From: an uncultured Oscillospiraceae bacterium
Lineage (GTDB): Bacteria; Bacillota; Clostridia; Oscillospirales; Oscillospiraceae
Length of the DNA: 64,000 nucleotides
Reading direction: 5' to 3'
Assembly (NCBI GenBank): GCA_934561175.1
Contig: CAKTFW010000006.1
Coordinates: 1 to 64,000 of the forward strand
Shown: piece by piece, positions 42,474-51,292 of the stretch
Layout of the letters: each line of letters begins with the position of its first letter
Numbering within the stretch: the stretch's first letter is position 1
Position numbers and translations under genes: made by a program
Notes under the pieces: generated by a model
The model's input: the letters and a program-made list of their open reading frames with translations, nothing else
Told to the model about the DNA's origin: nothing
Database searches by the model: none

Positions 42474-42825
42474 GAAAAGTCTGTAAACGAAATGTTAAAA
42501 AACAGCATTTTTTCGTAGAAAAAATCAAAAATGGCACAGTGAACAGAAAAAGCGGCGCATGGGTGCAAGGTTGCTTTCAGGTAACTTTGCACCCAGGAGG
42601 AAAAGAAATATTTGCGCCAATAAGCCGAAGGCATTTCTTTACAAATAAAGCGCGAGGCAGGTATAATTGGTTTAATCAGTGAGTTCCGGCAGACAATTAC
42701 AGATACTGGATGAGAAATCATTTTTGATCCAATGTCCAGAAAACTGGGTACATATCACCGCAGCGGGATAAATTTATGTGTCGAAATGCCCGAAAAGCCT
42801 TGTATCAAGCGATTTTCGGGCATAG
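42474..42825 (+). other. Gene-free region with two hairpins and an orphan promoter
   Basis: No coding gene is supported. It contains a 15-bp imperfect inverted repeat (42560-42574 with 42581-42595), a plus-strand promoter-like TTTACA-18-TATAAT (42638-42667) with no gene after it, and an 11-bp perfect hairpin near 42785-42822. A short untranslated RNA from about 42674 to 42825 is possible but unproven. Confidence 0.35.
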
Positions 42826-42862
42826 AAAAACGCCACCGTAATTCTATCAAAATTACGGTGGC
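42826..42862 (-). terminator. Terminator of tRNA-Pro
   Basis: Perfect 12-bp stem (42832-42843 with 42851-42862), 7-nt loop, T5 on the minus strand, 7 bp beyond the tRNA discriminator base. Confidence 0.9.
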
Positions 42863-42866
42863 ATTA

Positions 42867-42942
42867 TGGTCCGAGTAGTGCGGCTCGAACGCACGGTCTC
42901 CTGGTCCCAAACCAGGCGCGATACCAACTTCGCTATACCCGG
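42867..42942 (-). tRNA. tRNA-Pro (anticodon UGG)
   Basis: Full cloverleaf on the minus strand: acceptor CCGGGTA with TACTCGG (one G-U), D stem GCGA/TCGC, anticodon arm CCTGG-TTTGGGA-CCAGG giving anticodon TGG, variable AGACC, T arm GTGCG-TTCGAGC-CGCAC, discriminator A. The 3' CCA is encoded (42867-42869). Total 73 nt plus CCA. Confidence 0.95.
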
Positions 42943-42958
42943 ATATTCAATTTCTGCC

Positions 42959-42986
42959 ATTATACCACGGCGAGGGGGAAAATCAA
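42959..42986 (-). promoter_or_regulatory. tRNA-Pro promoter TTGATT-16-TATAAT
   Basis: -35 TTGATT (42981-42986), 16-bp spacer, -10 TATAAT (42959-42964), 16 bp before the tRNA 5' end on the minus strand. The -10 and flank recur next to the truncated copy at 43199-43236. Confidence 0.7.
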
Positions 42987-43127
42987 AGATTTTTCTGTCT
43001 GTGGTCATTTATGTGGTCAAAGCCGCTTTTGTGCCGCTTTCGGCAATCGGGGAAAGTCCCGCAAACGCAGGCATCACAAGGCTTTGCGGCGTTTCGACTT
43101 GCCCTATCCCGGATACAGCCACGGCAC

Positions 43128-43165
43128 TCCCAAAGCAGGCGCGATACCAACTTCGCTACACCCGG
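43128..43165 (-). pseudogene. Truncated tRNA-Pro copy (5' half)
   Basis: 38 bp matching the tRNA-Pro 5' half through the anticodon loop with two mismatches (one in the acceptor/D junction, one in the anticodon stem). The 3' half does not follow, so no functional tRNA can form. Confidence 0.7.
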
Positions 43166-43198
43166 TTATTAAGTTAAATTATCCGGCTGGTCGTATTC

Positions 43199-43236
43199 TC
43201 CCAAACCAGGCGCGATACCAACTTCGCTATACCCGG
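43199..43236 (-). pseudogene. Truncated tRNA-Pro copy (5' half) with a promoter remnant
   Basis: 38 bp identical to the tRNA-Pro 5' half, preceded on the minus strand by a conserved TATAAT like the one before the intact gene. After the anticodon loop the sequence diverges, so a transcript would be a tRNA half with a foreign 3' tail. Confidence 0.7.
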
Positions 43237-43410
43237 ATATTCAGCTTTTGCCATTATACCACGGCTAAGGAGAAAATAAAAGTGTTCTCTGTCTGCGTAA
43301 AAACTTTCAAAGCAGAGCGAGAAACGATTGAATTCCGTACAGCCATGGATTATGTACAAATGAAGCGACATCTATTATACAGAAGTGTGCAGAATTTTGC
43401 AAGGTTAATA

Positions 43411-43440
43411 TTTACGGATTGGCAGTAAGTATGCTATAAT
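43411..43440 (+). promoter_or_regulatory. Promoter TTTACG-18-TATAAT before trmB
   Basis: -35 TTTACG (43411-43416), 18-bp spacer, -10 TATAAT (43435-43440), 55 bp before ATG 43495. Confidence 0.6.
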
Positions 43441-43494
43441 TATAAAATAAAAAATTTTCGCCACAGATATGTGGAGAGAAGCGAGGATTATTGC

Positions 43495-44178
43495 ATGAGA
43501 ATGCGAAAAAAGCCCAATCTTGGCCCCAGAATGGAGCGGTGCGCGCCAGTATGGATTCGAGAGCCGGAAAAGCTGAGAGGAAATTGGCACAGCTTGATGC
43601 CGGAAGCGAAATCGTTACGCATTGAAGTAGGCTGCGGGAAAGGCAAGTTCACCGTGGAGACTGCGAAAGCGGAGCCAGATGTATTGCTGATTGCCATTGA
43701 ACGAGTGCCGGAGGCGCTGGTGATGGCAATGGAAAAAGCGATGGCTGCAGATCTGCACAATGTATTTTTCCTGTCTGCAGATGTGGAGAGAATCACAGAA
43801 TTGTTTGCACCGGACGAAGCGGATTTGCTTTATATCAATTTTTGTGACCCATGGCCACGCAACCGGACAGCAAAACGCCGGTTGACCTATCGTGGATTTC
43901 TGGAGAAATACCGGGAGATTTTAAAAATTGGTGGAGAGATCCATTTTAAGACGGATAATGCGCCGCTGTTTGAATTTTCACTGGAAGAATTCCAATTCTG
44001 CAAAATGCCGCTGAAAAATGTGACGCATGATCTCCACGCAAACGGACCGGTTGGCATTATGACTGGTTATGAGGAAAAATTTTATGAGCTGGGTACACCA
44101 ATTTGTCGGCTTGAAGCAGTTATTGCGGATAAGACGCCGGTGGCAAAGAAAGAAAACCATGGAAAAGGAGACTATTAC
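43495..44178 (+). CDS. trmB: tRNA (guanine-N7)-methyltransferase, joined in frame to icd
   Basis: TrmB makes m7G46 in tRNA. Visible motifs: N-terminal [19 protein letters not shown] motif [10 protein letters not shown], then [22 protein letters not shown] (the family PWP and RL segments), [17 protein letters not shown] and [19 protein letters not shown]. Family-like sequence ends about residue 215, but no stop codon occurs: the frame continues without a break into the isocitrate dehydrogenase gene. ATG 43495 has GAGG 8 bp upstream. Either a natural fusion or loss of a stop; icd keeps its own ribosome site, so separate translation remains possible. Confidence 0.85.
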
Positions 44179-45384
44179 ATGGATAAGATTCAGATGAAAA
44201 CACCGCTTGTTGAGATGGACGGCGACGAAATGACCCGTGTTCTGTGGAAGCAGATCAAAGATGAACTGCTGCTACCGTATGTGGATCTGAAGACGGAGTA
44301 TTATGATCTTGGTTTGCCAGAACGCGACAAGACCGGTGATCAGGTGACGATTGATGCGGCAGAAGCCACAAAAAAGTATGGCGTCGCGGTGAAATGCGCC
44401 ACGATTACGCCGAATGTACAGCGAATGAGCGAGTACAATCTCCACGAAATGTGGAAAAGCCCCAATGGAACGATCCGGGCTATTTTGGATGGTACGGTAT
44501 TCCGTGCACCGATTTTGGTGGATGGTATCAGCCCGATTGTCAAGAGTTGGAAAAAGCCGATTACCATTGCGCGTCATGCTTATGGCGATGTGTACAAGGC
44601 GACGGAGATGCGCGTCCCGGAGGGCAAGGCAGAACTGGTGTTCACCGATCGGGAGGGAAAAGAATCCCGCCAGACGATCTATGATTTTGAATGCGGCGGC
44701 GTTGTAACGGGCCAGTATAACAAAGACAGTTCGATTCAGTCCTTTGCCCGTTCTTGTTTCAATTACGCGCTGGCAACGAAGCAGGATCTCTGGTTTGCCA
44801 CAAAGGACACGATCGCGAAAAAATATGATGGTGCATTCAAAGAAATTTTCCAGACGATCTATGATGCAGAGTACAAGACACAATTTGAAACGGCAGGGTT
44901 GGAATATTTCTACACGCTGATTGATGATGCTGTGGCGCGCGTCATCCGCTCCGAGGGCGGCATGATTTGGGCTTGCAAAAACTATGATGGCGATGTTATG
45001 AGCGATATGGTCTCTACAGCGTTTGGCAGCCTGGCAATGATGACTTCGGTGCTGGTTTCTCCGGAGGGAAACTATGAATATGAGGCGGCCCATGGTACTG
45101 TGACACGGCATTATTACCGCTATCTGCAGGGAGAAGCAACCTCGACGAACCCAATGGCAACGATTTTTGCTTGGACGGGTGCGTTGGCAAAGCGCGCAGA
45201 GTTGGATCAACTCCCGGCACTGGCAGCTTTTGCGGCGAAGCTGGAGAAGGCTTGTATTACGACGATCGAAAGCGGAACCATGACGAAGGATCTGGCGACG
45301 CTCTGGGAAAAGGGAGCACCCAAGGTTGTGAATTCGCTGGAATTCCTGCAGGAAATTCGTAAGACACTGGAATCTATGGCCTGA
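44179..45384 (+). CDS. icd: NADP-dependent isocitrate dehydrogenase (eukaryote-type)
   Basis: 401 aa from ATG 44179, which follows AAAGGAG by 8 bp, and starts exactly as this subfamily does ([20 protein letters not shown]). Converts isocitrate to 2-oxoglutarate and CO2 with NADP+. Substrate-binding [16 protein letters not shown], an Arg-rich [13 protein letters not shown], metal-site YDGDVMSDM and cofactor segment [17 protein letters not shown] are visible. The homodimeric length (~400 aa) is normal. The upstream trmB frame reads directly into it, so a 637-residue fusion could also be made. Followed by a terminator. Confidence 0.92.
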   Translation: MDKIQMKTPLVEMDGDEMTRVLWKQIKDELLLPYVDLKTEYYDLGLPERDKTGDQVTIDAAEATKKYGVAVKCATITPNVQRMSEYNLHEMWKSPNGTIRAILDGTVFRAPILVDGISPIVKSWKKPITIARHAYGDVYKATEMRVPEGKAELVFTDREGKESRQTIYDFECGGVVTGQYNKDSSIQSFARSCFNYALATKQDLWFATKDTIAKKYDGAFKEIFQTIYDAEYKTQFETAGLEYFYTLIDDAVARVIRSEGGMIWACKNYDGDVMSDMVSTAFGSLAMMTSVLVSPEGNYEYEAAHGTVTRHYYRYLQGEATSTNPMATIFAWTGALAKRAELDQLPALAAFAAKLEKACITTIESGTMTKDLATLWEKGAPKVVNSLEFLQEIRKTLESMA

Positions 45385-45399
45385 TCATGACATAAAAAT

Positions 45400-45432
45400 A
45401 AGCGGCGGCAGCCCGCGCTGTCGCCGCTTTTG
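45400..45432 (+). terminator. Terminator after icd
   Basis: 12-bp stem with one wobble (45400-45411 with 45418-45429), 6-nt loop, T4 run. Confidence 0.8.
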
Positions 45433-45523
45433 TATGGTTTGGCAAATTTTCGGGAAAACTGTGTAAGGAATCAGAAAAGAGAGAAAATCTTTCGAAACCG
45501 GTGGAAATTTTTTGCTGCCTGTA

Positions 45524-45552
45524 TTGTCAGATTTCACCGGAAGGTATATAAT
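45524..45552 (+). promoter_or_regulatory. Sigma-A promoter TTGTCA-17-TATAAT
   Basis: -35 TTGTCA (45524-45529), 17-bp spacer, -10 TATAAT (45547-45552), upstream of rpoD. Confidence 0.75.
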
Positions 45553-45650
45553 CGGTAAAGAAAATGTAATGGTAATTTCGGATGGTCCGGAAATCAAAAG
45601 AAGCTGAACGGAAGGATTTACCAATAAGAATAAGGGTGTGCAACAAGCTT

Positions 45651-46787
45651 ATGGCAAGCTCGAAAAATCATAATCATCAGGAAGTTTCACAGGAGAACCT
45701 GATGCAAATGCTCCACGGCCTGATTGAAAAGGGCCGCAAGGATGGAACCATTCAGTCGGCAGAGCTGATGGCAATTTTGGAAAAAGTAGATATCTCTGTT
45801 GAAAAGATTGAAGAAATTTATGAAAGCTTTGAAGCCATGGGGATTCAAATTGTTGGCGATGAGCTGGAATTGGACGCGGATGAGGTCAATTTAGACGGAG
45901 AGCTTCAGGACGGCGGCGAAGAGGAACTGGTTGATCCGGTGGAGTTGGCTGCGGAATATAGTCTGGATGATCCGGTTAGAATGTATCTGAAGGAAATTGG
46001 CCAGGTCCCGTTGCTGACGGCGGAGGAAGAGGTTAATCTGGCAAAACGGATTGCAGAAGGTGACACAAAGGCAAAGGATAAACTGACCGAGGCGAATCTG
46101 CGCTTAGTTGTCTCCATTGCAAAGAAATATTCTGGCCGCGGATTGCATATTCTGGATCTGATCCAGGAGGGCAACACGGGATTGATCCGCGCAGTTGACA
46201 AATTTGACTATACAAAGGGAAACAAATTCTCTACATATGCGACATGGTGGATCCGCCAGGCAATTACCCGCGCAATTGCGGATCAGGCTCGGACAATCCG
46301 TGTGCCGGTGCATATGGTGGAGGTCATCAACAAAGCGACCCGCTGTAATCGCCGCCTGGTTCAGGAATTGGGACGGGAGCCGACGATGGAAGAGATTGCA
46401 GCAGAACTGAATATGCCGGTGGAGAAGGTGATCGAAGCCAGCCGAACAGCGGCAGATACCTTGTCCCTTGACACGCCAGTTGGCGATGAGGAAGATACAA
46501 CGATTGGCTCCTTTGTGGAGGATGACACAACGCCGGGACCGGCAGATGCCACGGCAAATGCACTGCTGGCAGAGGCACTGGAGGAAATTCTCGGAACACT
46601 GACGCAGCGTGAGGCGGATGTGCTCAAAATGCGGTTTGGCATTTACGATGGCCGAACGCACACGCTGGAAGAAGTCGGTAAGACCTTTGGCGTTACGCGT
46701 GAACGAATTCGGCAGATTGAAAATAAGGCAATCCGGAAGCTTCGTCATCCGAGCCGCGCCAAACGCATCAAGGATTTTTATATGTAA
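45651..46787 (+). CDS. rpoD: Primary RNA polymerase sigma factor
   Basis: About 378 aa. N-terminal region 1.1-like helices ([16 protein letters not shown]), region 1.2 [17 protein letters not shown], region 2 with [37 protein letters not shown] and [20 protein letters not shown], region 3 RIPVHMVE-like [11 protein letters not shown], and region 4 helix-turn-helix [23 protein letters not shown] 45651 gives the usual N-terminus, but AAGGGTG is 12 bp away; ATG 45582 is in frame and would add 23 residues. Own promoter and terminator. Confidence 0.9.
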   Translation: MASSKNHNHQEVSQENLMQMLHGLIEKGRKDGTIQSAELMAILEKVDISVEKIEEIYESFEAMGIQIVGDELELDADEVNLDGELQDGGEEELVDPVELAAEYSLDDPVRMYLKEIGQVPLLTAEEEVNLAKRIAEGDTKAKDKLTEANLRLVVSIAKKYSGRGLHILDLIQEGNTGLIRAVDKFDYTKGNKFSTYATWWIRQAITRAIADQARTIRVPVHMVEVINKATRCNRRLVQELGREPTMEEIAAELNMPVEKVIEASRTAADTLSLDTPVGDEEDTTIGSFVEDDTTPGPADATANALLAEALEEILGTLTQREADVLKMRFGIYDGRTHTLEEVGKTFGVTRERIRQIENKAIRKLRHPSRAKRIKDFYM

Positions 46788-46789
46788 AG

Positions 46790-46823
46790 AAAAGCACCGC
46801 AGCGGCCGCTGCGGTGCTTTTTA
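46790..46823. terminator. Bidirectional terminator after rpoD
   Basis: Near-perfect palindromic stem of 14+ bp centred on GGCC (about 46791-46822) with A4 before and T5 after; shared by rpoD and the convergent deacetylase gene, whose stop overlaps its end. Confidence 0.9.
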
Positions 46824-47543
46824 AGAATTGGGAAAACTGAAATAGGATTTGCCGGGAATGAGCGGAATGCCGGCGGAAGCGGCAAGCTCGGAAACGGTGA
46901 CAAAGCGATAACCTTGTGCACGCAGTTGATCGATGATGGAAAGCGCGGCAGAAACGGAACTGGTGGAGGAATCGTGCATCAGAATGATGCTTCCTGGTTT
47001 GGCATCGTGTAAAATGCGTGATTGCACGACTTCAGAACTGTGGCTTTCCCAATCCCTGGGATCTACGGACCAGAGAATCAGTGACAAATTCTCCTGCTGT
47101 GCTTCCGCCAACAGTGTATCAGAATAGAGACCACCGGGTGGACGCAGCAGAGATGGCCGGACACCGGTGCAGACTTCGATGGCGTCTGCCATGGGGACCA
47201 GCTCCTGACGGATCTGTTCTGTGGACAGATCACGGAAATAACAATGCGTCTGTCCATGCAGACCGATTTCATGGCCTTCCGCCGCGATGCGCTCCAGAAG
47301 CTGTGGATATTGATCGATCCGGTATCCACAGACAAAGAAAGTGCATTGAATTTGCCGGGCAGCCAGACCATCCAGCAATGCGGCAGTGTATTTGCCGGTA
47401 GGGCCGTCGTCAAAAGTCAGCGCCAGTAGCTTGTCGGCAGCGCCACCGTCGGAGGCTGAGGCTGGATAAGTCAGAATTTGGAAAAGAAGCACAACAGACA
47501 ACGCGCTACAGAAAAGATATCGTCGTCTGTTGTGCTTTCTCAT
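46821..47543 (-). CDS. Polysaccharide deacetylase (CE4), secreted
   Basis: 240 aa. Signal peptide (YLFCSALSVVLLFQILTYPASA, cut near residue 30), then the NodB homology domain: motif 1 LTFDDGP, motif 2 HGQTH (HxxxH metal ligands), motif 3 RPPGG, motif 4 WSVDPRDW and a late MHDSS. Such enzymes remove N-acetyl groups from peptidoglycan or other glycans outside the cell; the PdaA-like spore-cortex role is possible but not shown. It lies 11 bp downstream of a large membrane protein gene on the same strand. Confidence 0.88.
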   Translation of the reverse strand: MRKHNRRRYLFCSALSVVLLFQILTYPASASDGGAADKLLALTFDDGPTGKYTAALLDGLAARQIQCTFFVCGYRIDQYPQLLERIAAEGHEIGLHGQTHCYFRDLSTEQIRQELVPMADAIEVCTGVRPSLLRPPGGLYSDTLLAEAQQENLSLILWSVDPRDWESHSSEVVQSRILHDAKPGSIILMHDSSTSSVSAALSIIDQLRAQGYRFVTVSELAASAGIPLIPGKSYFSFPNS

Positions 47544-47554
47544 AAAATTCGCTC

Positions 47555-49225
47555 CTATTGAATAGTGTCAGCGGGACGGATGCCGTCGCGTTCCTCACCG
47601 CTGCCGGAGATGATTACCGTGTCACCGGGAGAGACAACAATCGCGTGCTCGCAAGCCGCTGCGCTGATTCGGTAGAACAGTGTGTTGCCATCCAGGCGGA
47701 AGTAATAATAAGTGGTGCCATCCAGAACGGCGGTGCGAATCTCTGCAACGGTTCCAGTCTTTTCATAAAGCAGTGCCTTGTCCATCAGAGAGATGTCGCC
47801 CACATTGATATTATTCTCTTTTAGAAGCGAAATATACGCCAATTCACAGGCGGCCAGTGAAGAACCGGTAGCAACAATCTGGTATTGCTGCACATTGACC
47901 ATTGCGTACATTTTCACAAGGGATGAGGCGTCCTTCAACGCCATAAAATAAGTCGGCTGACCGGAGATATTGAGCAGTAGCGGGAAGGTGGCCTGATAGC
48001 GGTACTGCTGTACGGCACCTTGTGCAGAATTGATGGCAGAATATTCTTCTGCACCGGCAATTGCATAATACTTTGCCTGCTTAGTGCGCTGATTTACCAG
48101 CAGAAATCCAATATTCGATTCATCGCCAGAGACAGAGGTAACGCCGGTATAAAGCCAGACATCATCGTCCTGGGCGATATAGTTGTAGCCGTCCGTCGTG
48201 ACGGTACAGCCTGTTTGACCAAACAGGGAATTCCAAAAACCGTTGTGATATTCTCCAAAATAATCATACTGTTCGATAATCAGATCGGCATCATAGACAC
48301 GGTCAACCCAGGTCGGAACTTCAGAAACCGGGTAGTAGCTGGATTCGCCGGTGACCGCGTCGAGCAAAATTGCGCCGACAACATCGGTGCCGCCGAACAG
48401 GCCGATGGTTTTATCGACCACGGAGGCAATATACCAGGGATGACCTGCCTCGTCAATTTCAAAGTTGACATCGGAGAACATTTTGGTGGGATACTGAAAA
48501 CGCAGGTGGCGCAGCAGATTGCGGTTGAACAATTCAGAGGGGGTATATTTCATGCCCTCCTCCAGCCGAACTACGGTGACTTCCTGTGTTACCATGTCGG
48601 TAATCATATAGGCGGGGATACCATTGTCGTGATTGGCCCACCACTTGAAAAAATCTCCATAATTCAAATAGGTGACACGGACAGGACGCCCCTGATAGTT
48701 GATCTGCGCAGAGGTTGGGTCAACTTCGAACTGGCTGACAAGGTCGGAGAGTTCACCGAGCTTGCGATTGGTTAAGACATTTGCCGAATCACTGTCCAGC
48801 ATGGGAATCTGGTCAAAGGAGATTTCTGTTACATCGGCAGCAAAATCACCGGTGGTTGTGCTGATGAGCTGGCTGTAGGCGCTTGCACGAAAAATGACAG
48901 CGGAACTCAGCGTCCCAATCAGAACGACCACAGCGATCAACGCCAAAAGAATGGCTGGAATTTTGCAGCTTTGGCGGATGTAACGAAGCGCGCCGCGGCG
49001 TGTGGAAACAGCAGCTTTCCCTGCACCCAGAAGACAAAGACCAATGAAAACCGCGATCGTGATTGCCAGAAAGCTGTAAAACTCTGTTGCGTGCAAGTTG
49101 ATTGTGGGAAGAGAAACATAGAAGTAAATGGCTGCAAAAAGCAGCGTAATGATCAGGTGGATGAGAATGCGCTTGACGCTGAGCTTTTTGAAGTCGTCGG
49201 CGTCAAAAACCTGCTGTTCGTCCAT
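47555..49225 (-). CDS. Large membrane-anchored protein of unknown function
   Basis: About 556 aa. Three N-terminal membrane helices (ILIHLIITLLFAAIYFY, FLAITIAVFIGLCLLG, AILLALIAVVVLIGTLSSAVIF) are followed by ~440 extracytoplasmic residues rich in Tyr, Asp and Thr with beta character and repeated motifs such as FGGTDVVGAILLDAVTGESSYY. Only the overall type is recognisable; homologues are common in gut Clostridia and are uncharacterised. ATG 49225 was chosen because AAAGG lies 7-8 bp upstream; ATG 49234 is too close to it. It is upstream of the deacetylase, suggesting an envelope role. Confidence 0.65.
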   Translation of the reverse strand: MDEQQVFDADDFKKLSVKRILIHLIITLLFAAIYFYVSLPTINLHATEFYSFLAITIAVFIGLCLLGAGKAAVSTRRGALRYIRQSCKIPAILLALIAVVVLIGTLSSAVIFRASAYSQLISTTTGDFAADVTEISFDQIPMLDSDSANVLTNRKLGELSDLVSQFEVDPTSAQINYQGRPVRVTYLNYGDFFKWWANHDNGIPAYMITDMVTQEVTVVRLEEGMKYTPSELFNRNLLRHLRFQYPTKMFSDVNFEIDEAGHPWYIASVVDKTIGLFGGTDVVGAILLDAVTGESSYYPVSEVPTWVDRVYDADLIIEQYDYFGEYHNGFWNSLFGQTGCTVTTDGYNYIAQDDDVWLYTGVTSVSGDESNIGFLLVNQRTKQAKYYAIAGAEEYSAINSAQGAVQQYRYQATFPLLLNISGQPTYFMALKDASSLVKMYAMVNVQQYQIVATGSSLAACELAYISLLKENNINVGDISLMDKALLYEKTGTVAEIRTAVLDGTTYYYFRLDGNTLFYRISAAACEHAIVVSPGDTVIISGSGEERDGIRPADTIQ

Positions 49226-49344
49226 AAAGATCATCCTTTCTTGTACAAAGTGGTTTCATCTTACCATGATTTGACGGGGAAGTCAAAACGCGATACAATA
49301 TTATAATACGATTGAAGAAGGATCATACGAAATGAGGGATGCTT

Positions 49345-50163
49345 GTGGAAATATGCTGTCCAATCTGCGGTGCACCGCTTTGTGCGGCACAGCGGTGTCT
49401 GAAATGTGCAGCGGGACACAGCTTTGACATTGCGCATCAGGGCTATGTCAACCTTTTGCTGCCAGATCAGCGGCATTCTCGCCACCCCGGTGATACAAAG
49501 GAAATGGTTGCGGCACGGCGGCGTTTTTTGCGTTCTGGTATTTACCGGCCGATTGCTTTGCAAATGCAGGCATTGCTGCAGAGTCTGCCGCAGGGAGCGG
49601 TGGTGCTGGATGCAGGCTGCGGTGAGGGCTATTATCTGAGCGAGCTGCTGCAGGCACGGCCGGACCTCTGCTGTTATGGCATTGATATTTCCAAGGATGC
49701 GGTCCGTTATGCAGCCGGTGCGGAGAAACACGCAAAGTGGGTTGCGGGATCGGCAGCGCATTTACCATTTGCAGATGGTAGCTTTGATGCGGTGCTGTGT
49801 ATGTTTGCCATGGTGGTTCCGGATGAATTTGCACGCGTGTTGAAGCCAGATGGAATTTTTTTGAATGTGACGGCGGGACGAAGCCATCTGACGGGACTGA
49901 AACAGATTATATATCCGGAAATTTTGGAAAAATCAGAGATGAACCATGCTTTTCTGGGTTTTTCTGCGCCGGAGCAGACGCATTTGGCGTTCGATTTTTC
50001 AGTAGAGGGTCGGGAAATGGTACAGGATTTGCTGTGGATGACGCCGCATGTTTGGCGGATTTCCAAGGAGGGGGCGGCGCGCGCTGCCGAAACCACACGG
50101 CTGGATGATCGTGCGGAGGTGGATTTCTGGCGGTACCGCCGGAGCCGGTTTACACCAAACTAG
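49345..50163 (+). CDS. 23S rRNA guanine methyltransferase of the RlmA type
   Basis: 272 aa. N-terminal zinc finger ICCPICGAPLC ... CLKCAAGHSFD (four Cys), then GYVNLLLPDQR, SAM motif I LDAGCGEGYY, FDAVLCMFA and late segments typical of RlmA(I/II), which methylates G745 or G748 in 23S rRNA; the latter influences macrolide binding. GTG 49345 is preferred because GAGGG ends 6 bp before it; the in-frame ATG 49339 leaves no spacing. Confidence 0.8.
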   Translation: MEICCPICGAPLCAAQRCLKCAAGHSFDIAHQGYVNLLLPDQRHSRHPGDTKEMVAARRRFLRSGIYRPIALQMQALLQSLPQGAVVLDAGCGEGYYLSELLQARPDLCCYGIDISKDAVRYAAGAEKHAKWVAGSAAHLPFADGSFDAVLCMFAMVVPDEFARVLKPDGIFLNVTAGRSHLTGLKQIIYPEILEKSEMNHAFLGFSAPEQTHLAFDFSVEGREMVQDLLWMTPHVWRISKEGAARAAETTRLDDRAEVDFWRYRRSRFTPN

Positions 50164-50211
50164 AAAAATGGTATAATTACAAATCATTTATGCAGCGGAG
50201 AGGGGAAAGCC

Positions 50212-51291
50212 ATGCTGGACAAACTGCGTTTGGTAGAACAGAAATATCAGGAATTAGAGCAGCGGACCATGCAGCCGGATTTCTATGATGATCCCAAGAC
50301 TGCAGCGCGGCTGATGAAAGAGCAGAAGACGCTGGAGCCGGTGGTGAACACCTACCGCGATTATCAGAAGACAGCAGATGCTTTTGCAGAGGTACAGCAG
50401 ATGCTGGCGGAGGGCGGACTGGACGCCGAGCTGCAGCAGATGTGTCAGGAAGAATATAAGACGCTGAAGCAGCGAATGCAGGAATTGGAACAGAAGCTGA
50501 AAATTCTGCTGCTGCCGCGGGATCCCAATGACGAAAAGAATGTTATTGTTGAGATTCGCGCGGGGGTCGGCGGAGAGGAAAGCGCACTGTTTGCCCATTC
50601 GCTCTATCGGATGTATTCCATGTATGCAGAAGCGCATGGATGGACGACAGAACTGCTCAGTGTAAATGAGACAGAGCTTGGCGGCGTGAAGGAAGTGGAC
50701 TTCCTGATCTCCGGAGACGGCGCGTATTCCAGACTGAAATTTGAATCCGGCGTTCACCGCGTACAGCGGGTGCCGGAGACAGAATCCGGCGGACGGGTGC
50801 ATACCTCCACCGCTACGGTTGCGGTTTTGCCGGAGATGGATGAGGCCTCCGTGGAAATTCGGCCGGAGGATGTGGAGATGCAGGTGTTTCGGTCCTCTGG
50901 TGCAGGCGGTCAGCATATCAACAAGACATCCTCTGCGGTGCGGTTAATTCATAAACCCACCGGCATTGTAGTGGAGTGCCAGCAGGAACGCAGCCAGGTT
51001 CAGAACCGTGCCAAGGCGATGAATATGCTGGCATCCAAACTCTATGAGATCGAGCAGGAAAAGATTGAAGGGGCCATCAGTGCCGAACGGAGAAGCCAAG
51101 TGGGAACCGGTATGCGGAATGAGCGCATCCGTACCTATAACTTCCCACAGGGACGTGTGACCGATCACCGGATTGGTTTGACGCTTTATAAGCTGGATCA
51201 GATTATGAATGGAGATCTGGATGAGTTGATTGATGCGCTGGTTACAGCGGATCAGGCGGAAAAGCTGCGGATGAGCGAAAGCGGTGTATAA
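50212..51291 (+). CDS. prfA: Peptide chain release factor 1
   Basis: 359 aa, usual RF1 length. Domain 1 coiled helices to ~residue 100, domain with IVEIRAGVGGEESALFA, VHRVQRVPETESGGRVHTSTATVAVLPE, the catalytic SSGAGGQHINKTSSAV (GGQ), and RVTDHRIGLTLYKL. It terminates translation at UAA and UAG. The HTSTATVAV region and lack of a programmed frameshift mark it as RF1, not RF2. A TATAAT lies 40 bp upstream. Followed after 1 bp by tsaC/sua5. Confidence 0.93.
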   Translation: MLDKLRLVEQKYQELEQRTMQPDFYDDPKTAARLMKEQKTLEPVVNTYRDYQKTADAFAEVQQMLAEGGLDAELQQMCQEEYKTLKQRMQELEQKLKILLLPRDPNDEKNVIVEIRAGVGGEESALFAHSLYRMYSMYAEAHGWTTELLSVNETELGGVKEVDFLISGDGAYSRLKFESGVHRVQRVPETESGGRVHTSTATVAVLPEMDEASVEIRPEDVEMQVFRSSGAGGQHINKTSSAVRLIHKPTGIVVECQQERSQVQNRAKAMNMLASKLYEIEQEKIEGAISAERRSQVGTGMRNERIRTYNFPQGRVTDHRIGLTLYKLDQIMNGDLDELIDALVTADQAEKLRMSESGV

Positions 51292-51292
51292 G

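Larger units (their letters stand above)
42905..43243. repeat. 45-bp perfect direct repeat covering the 5' half of tRNA-Pro
   Basis: 42905-42949 and 43199-43243 are identical over 45 bp: the tRNA 5' half through the anticodon loop plus 7 bp of upstream flank; weaker similarity continues ~45 bp further into the promoter region. The interval between them contains a third partial copy (43128-43165) and no gene. The arrangement suggests tandem duplication or the scar of an integrated element. Confidence 0.75.

Noticed and set aside
42866..43428. Plus-strand frames over the tRNA-Pro repeats
   Set aside because: Short frames reading antisense through the tRNA and its truncated copies. Such sequences are a known source of false protein annotations; no ribosome site.
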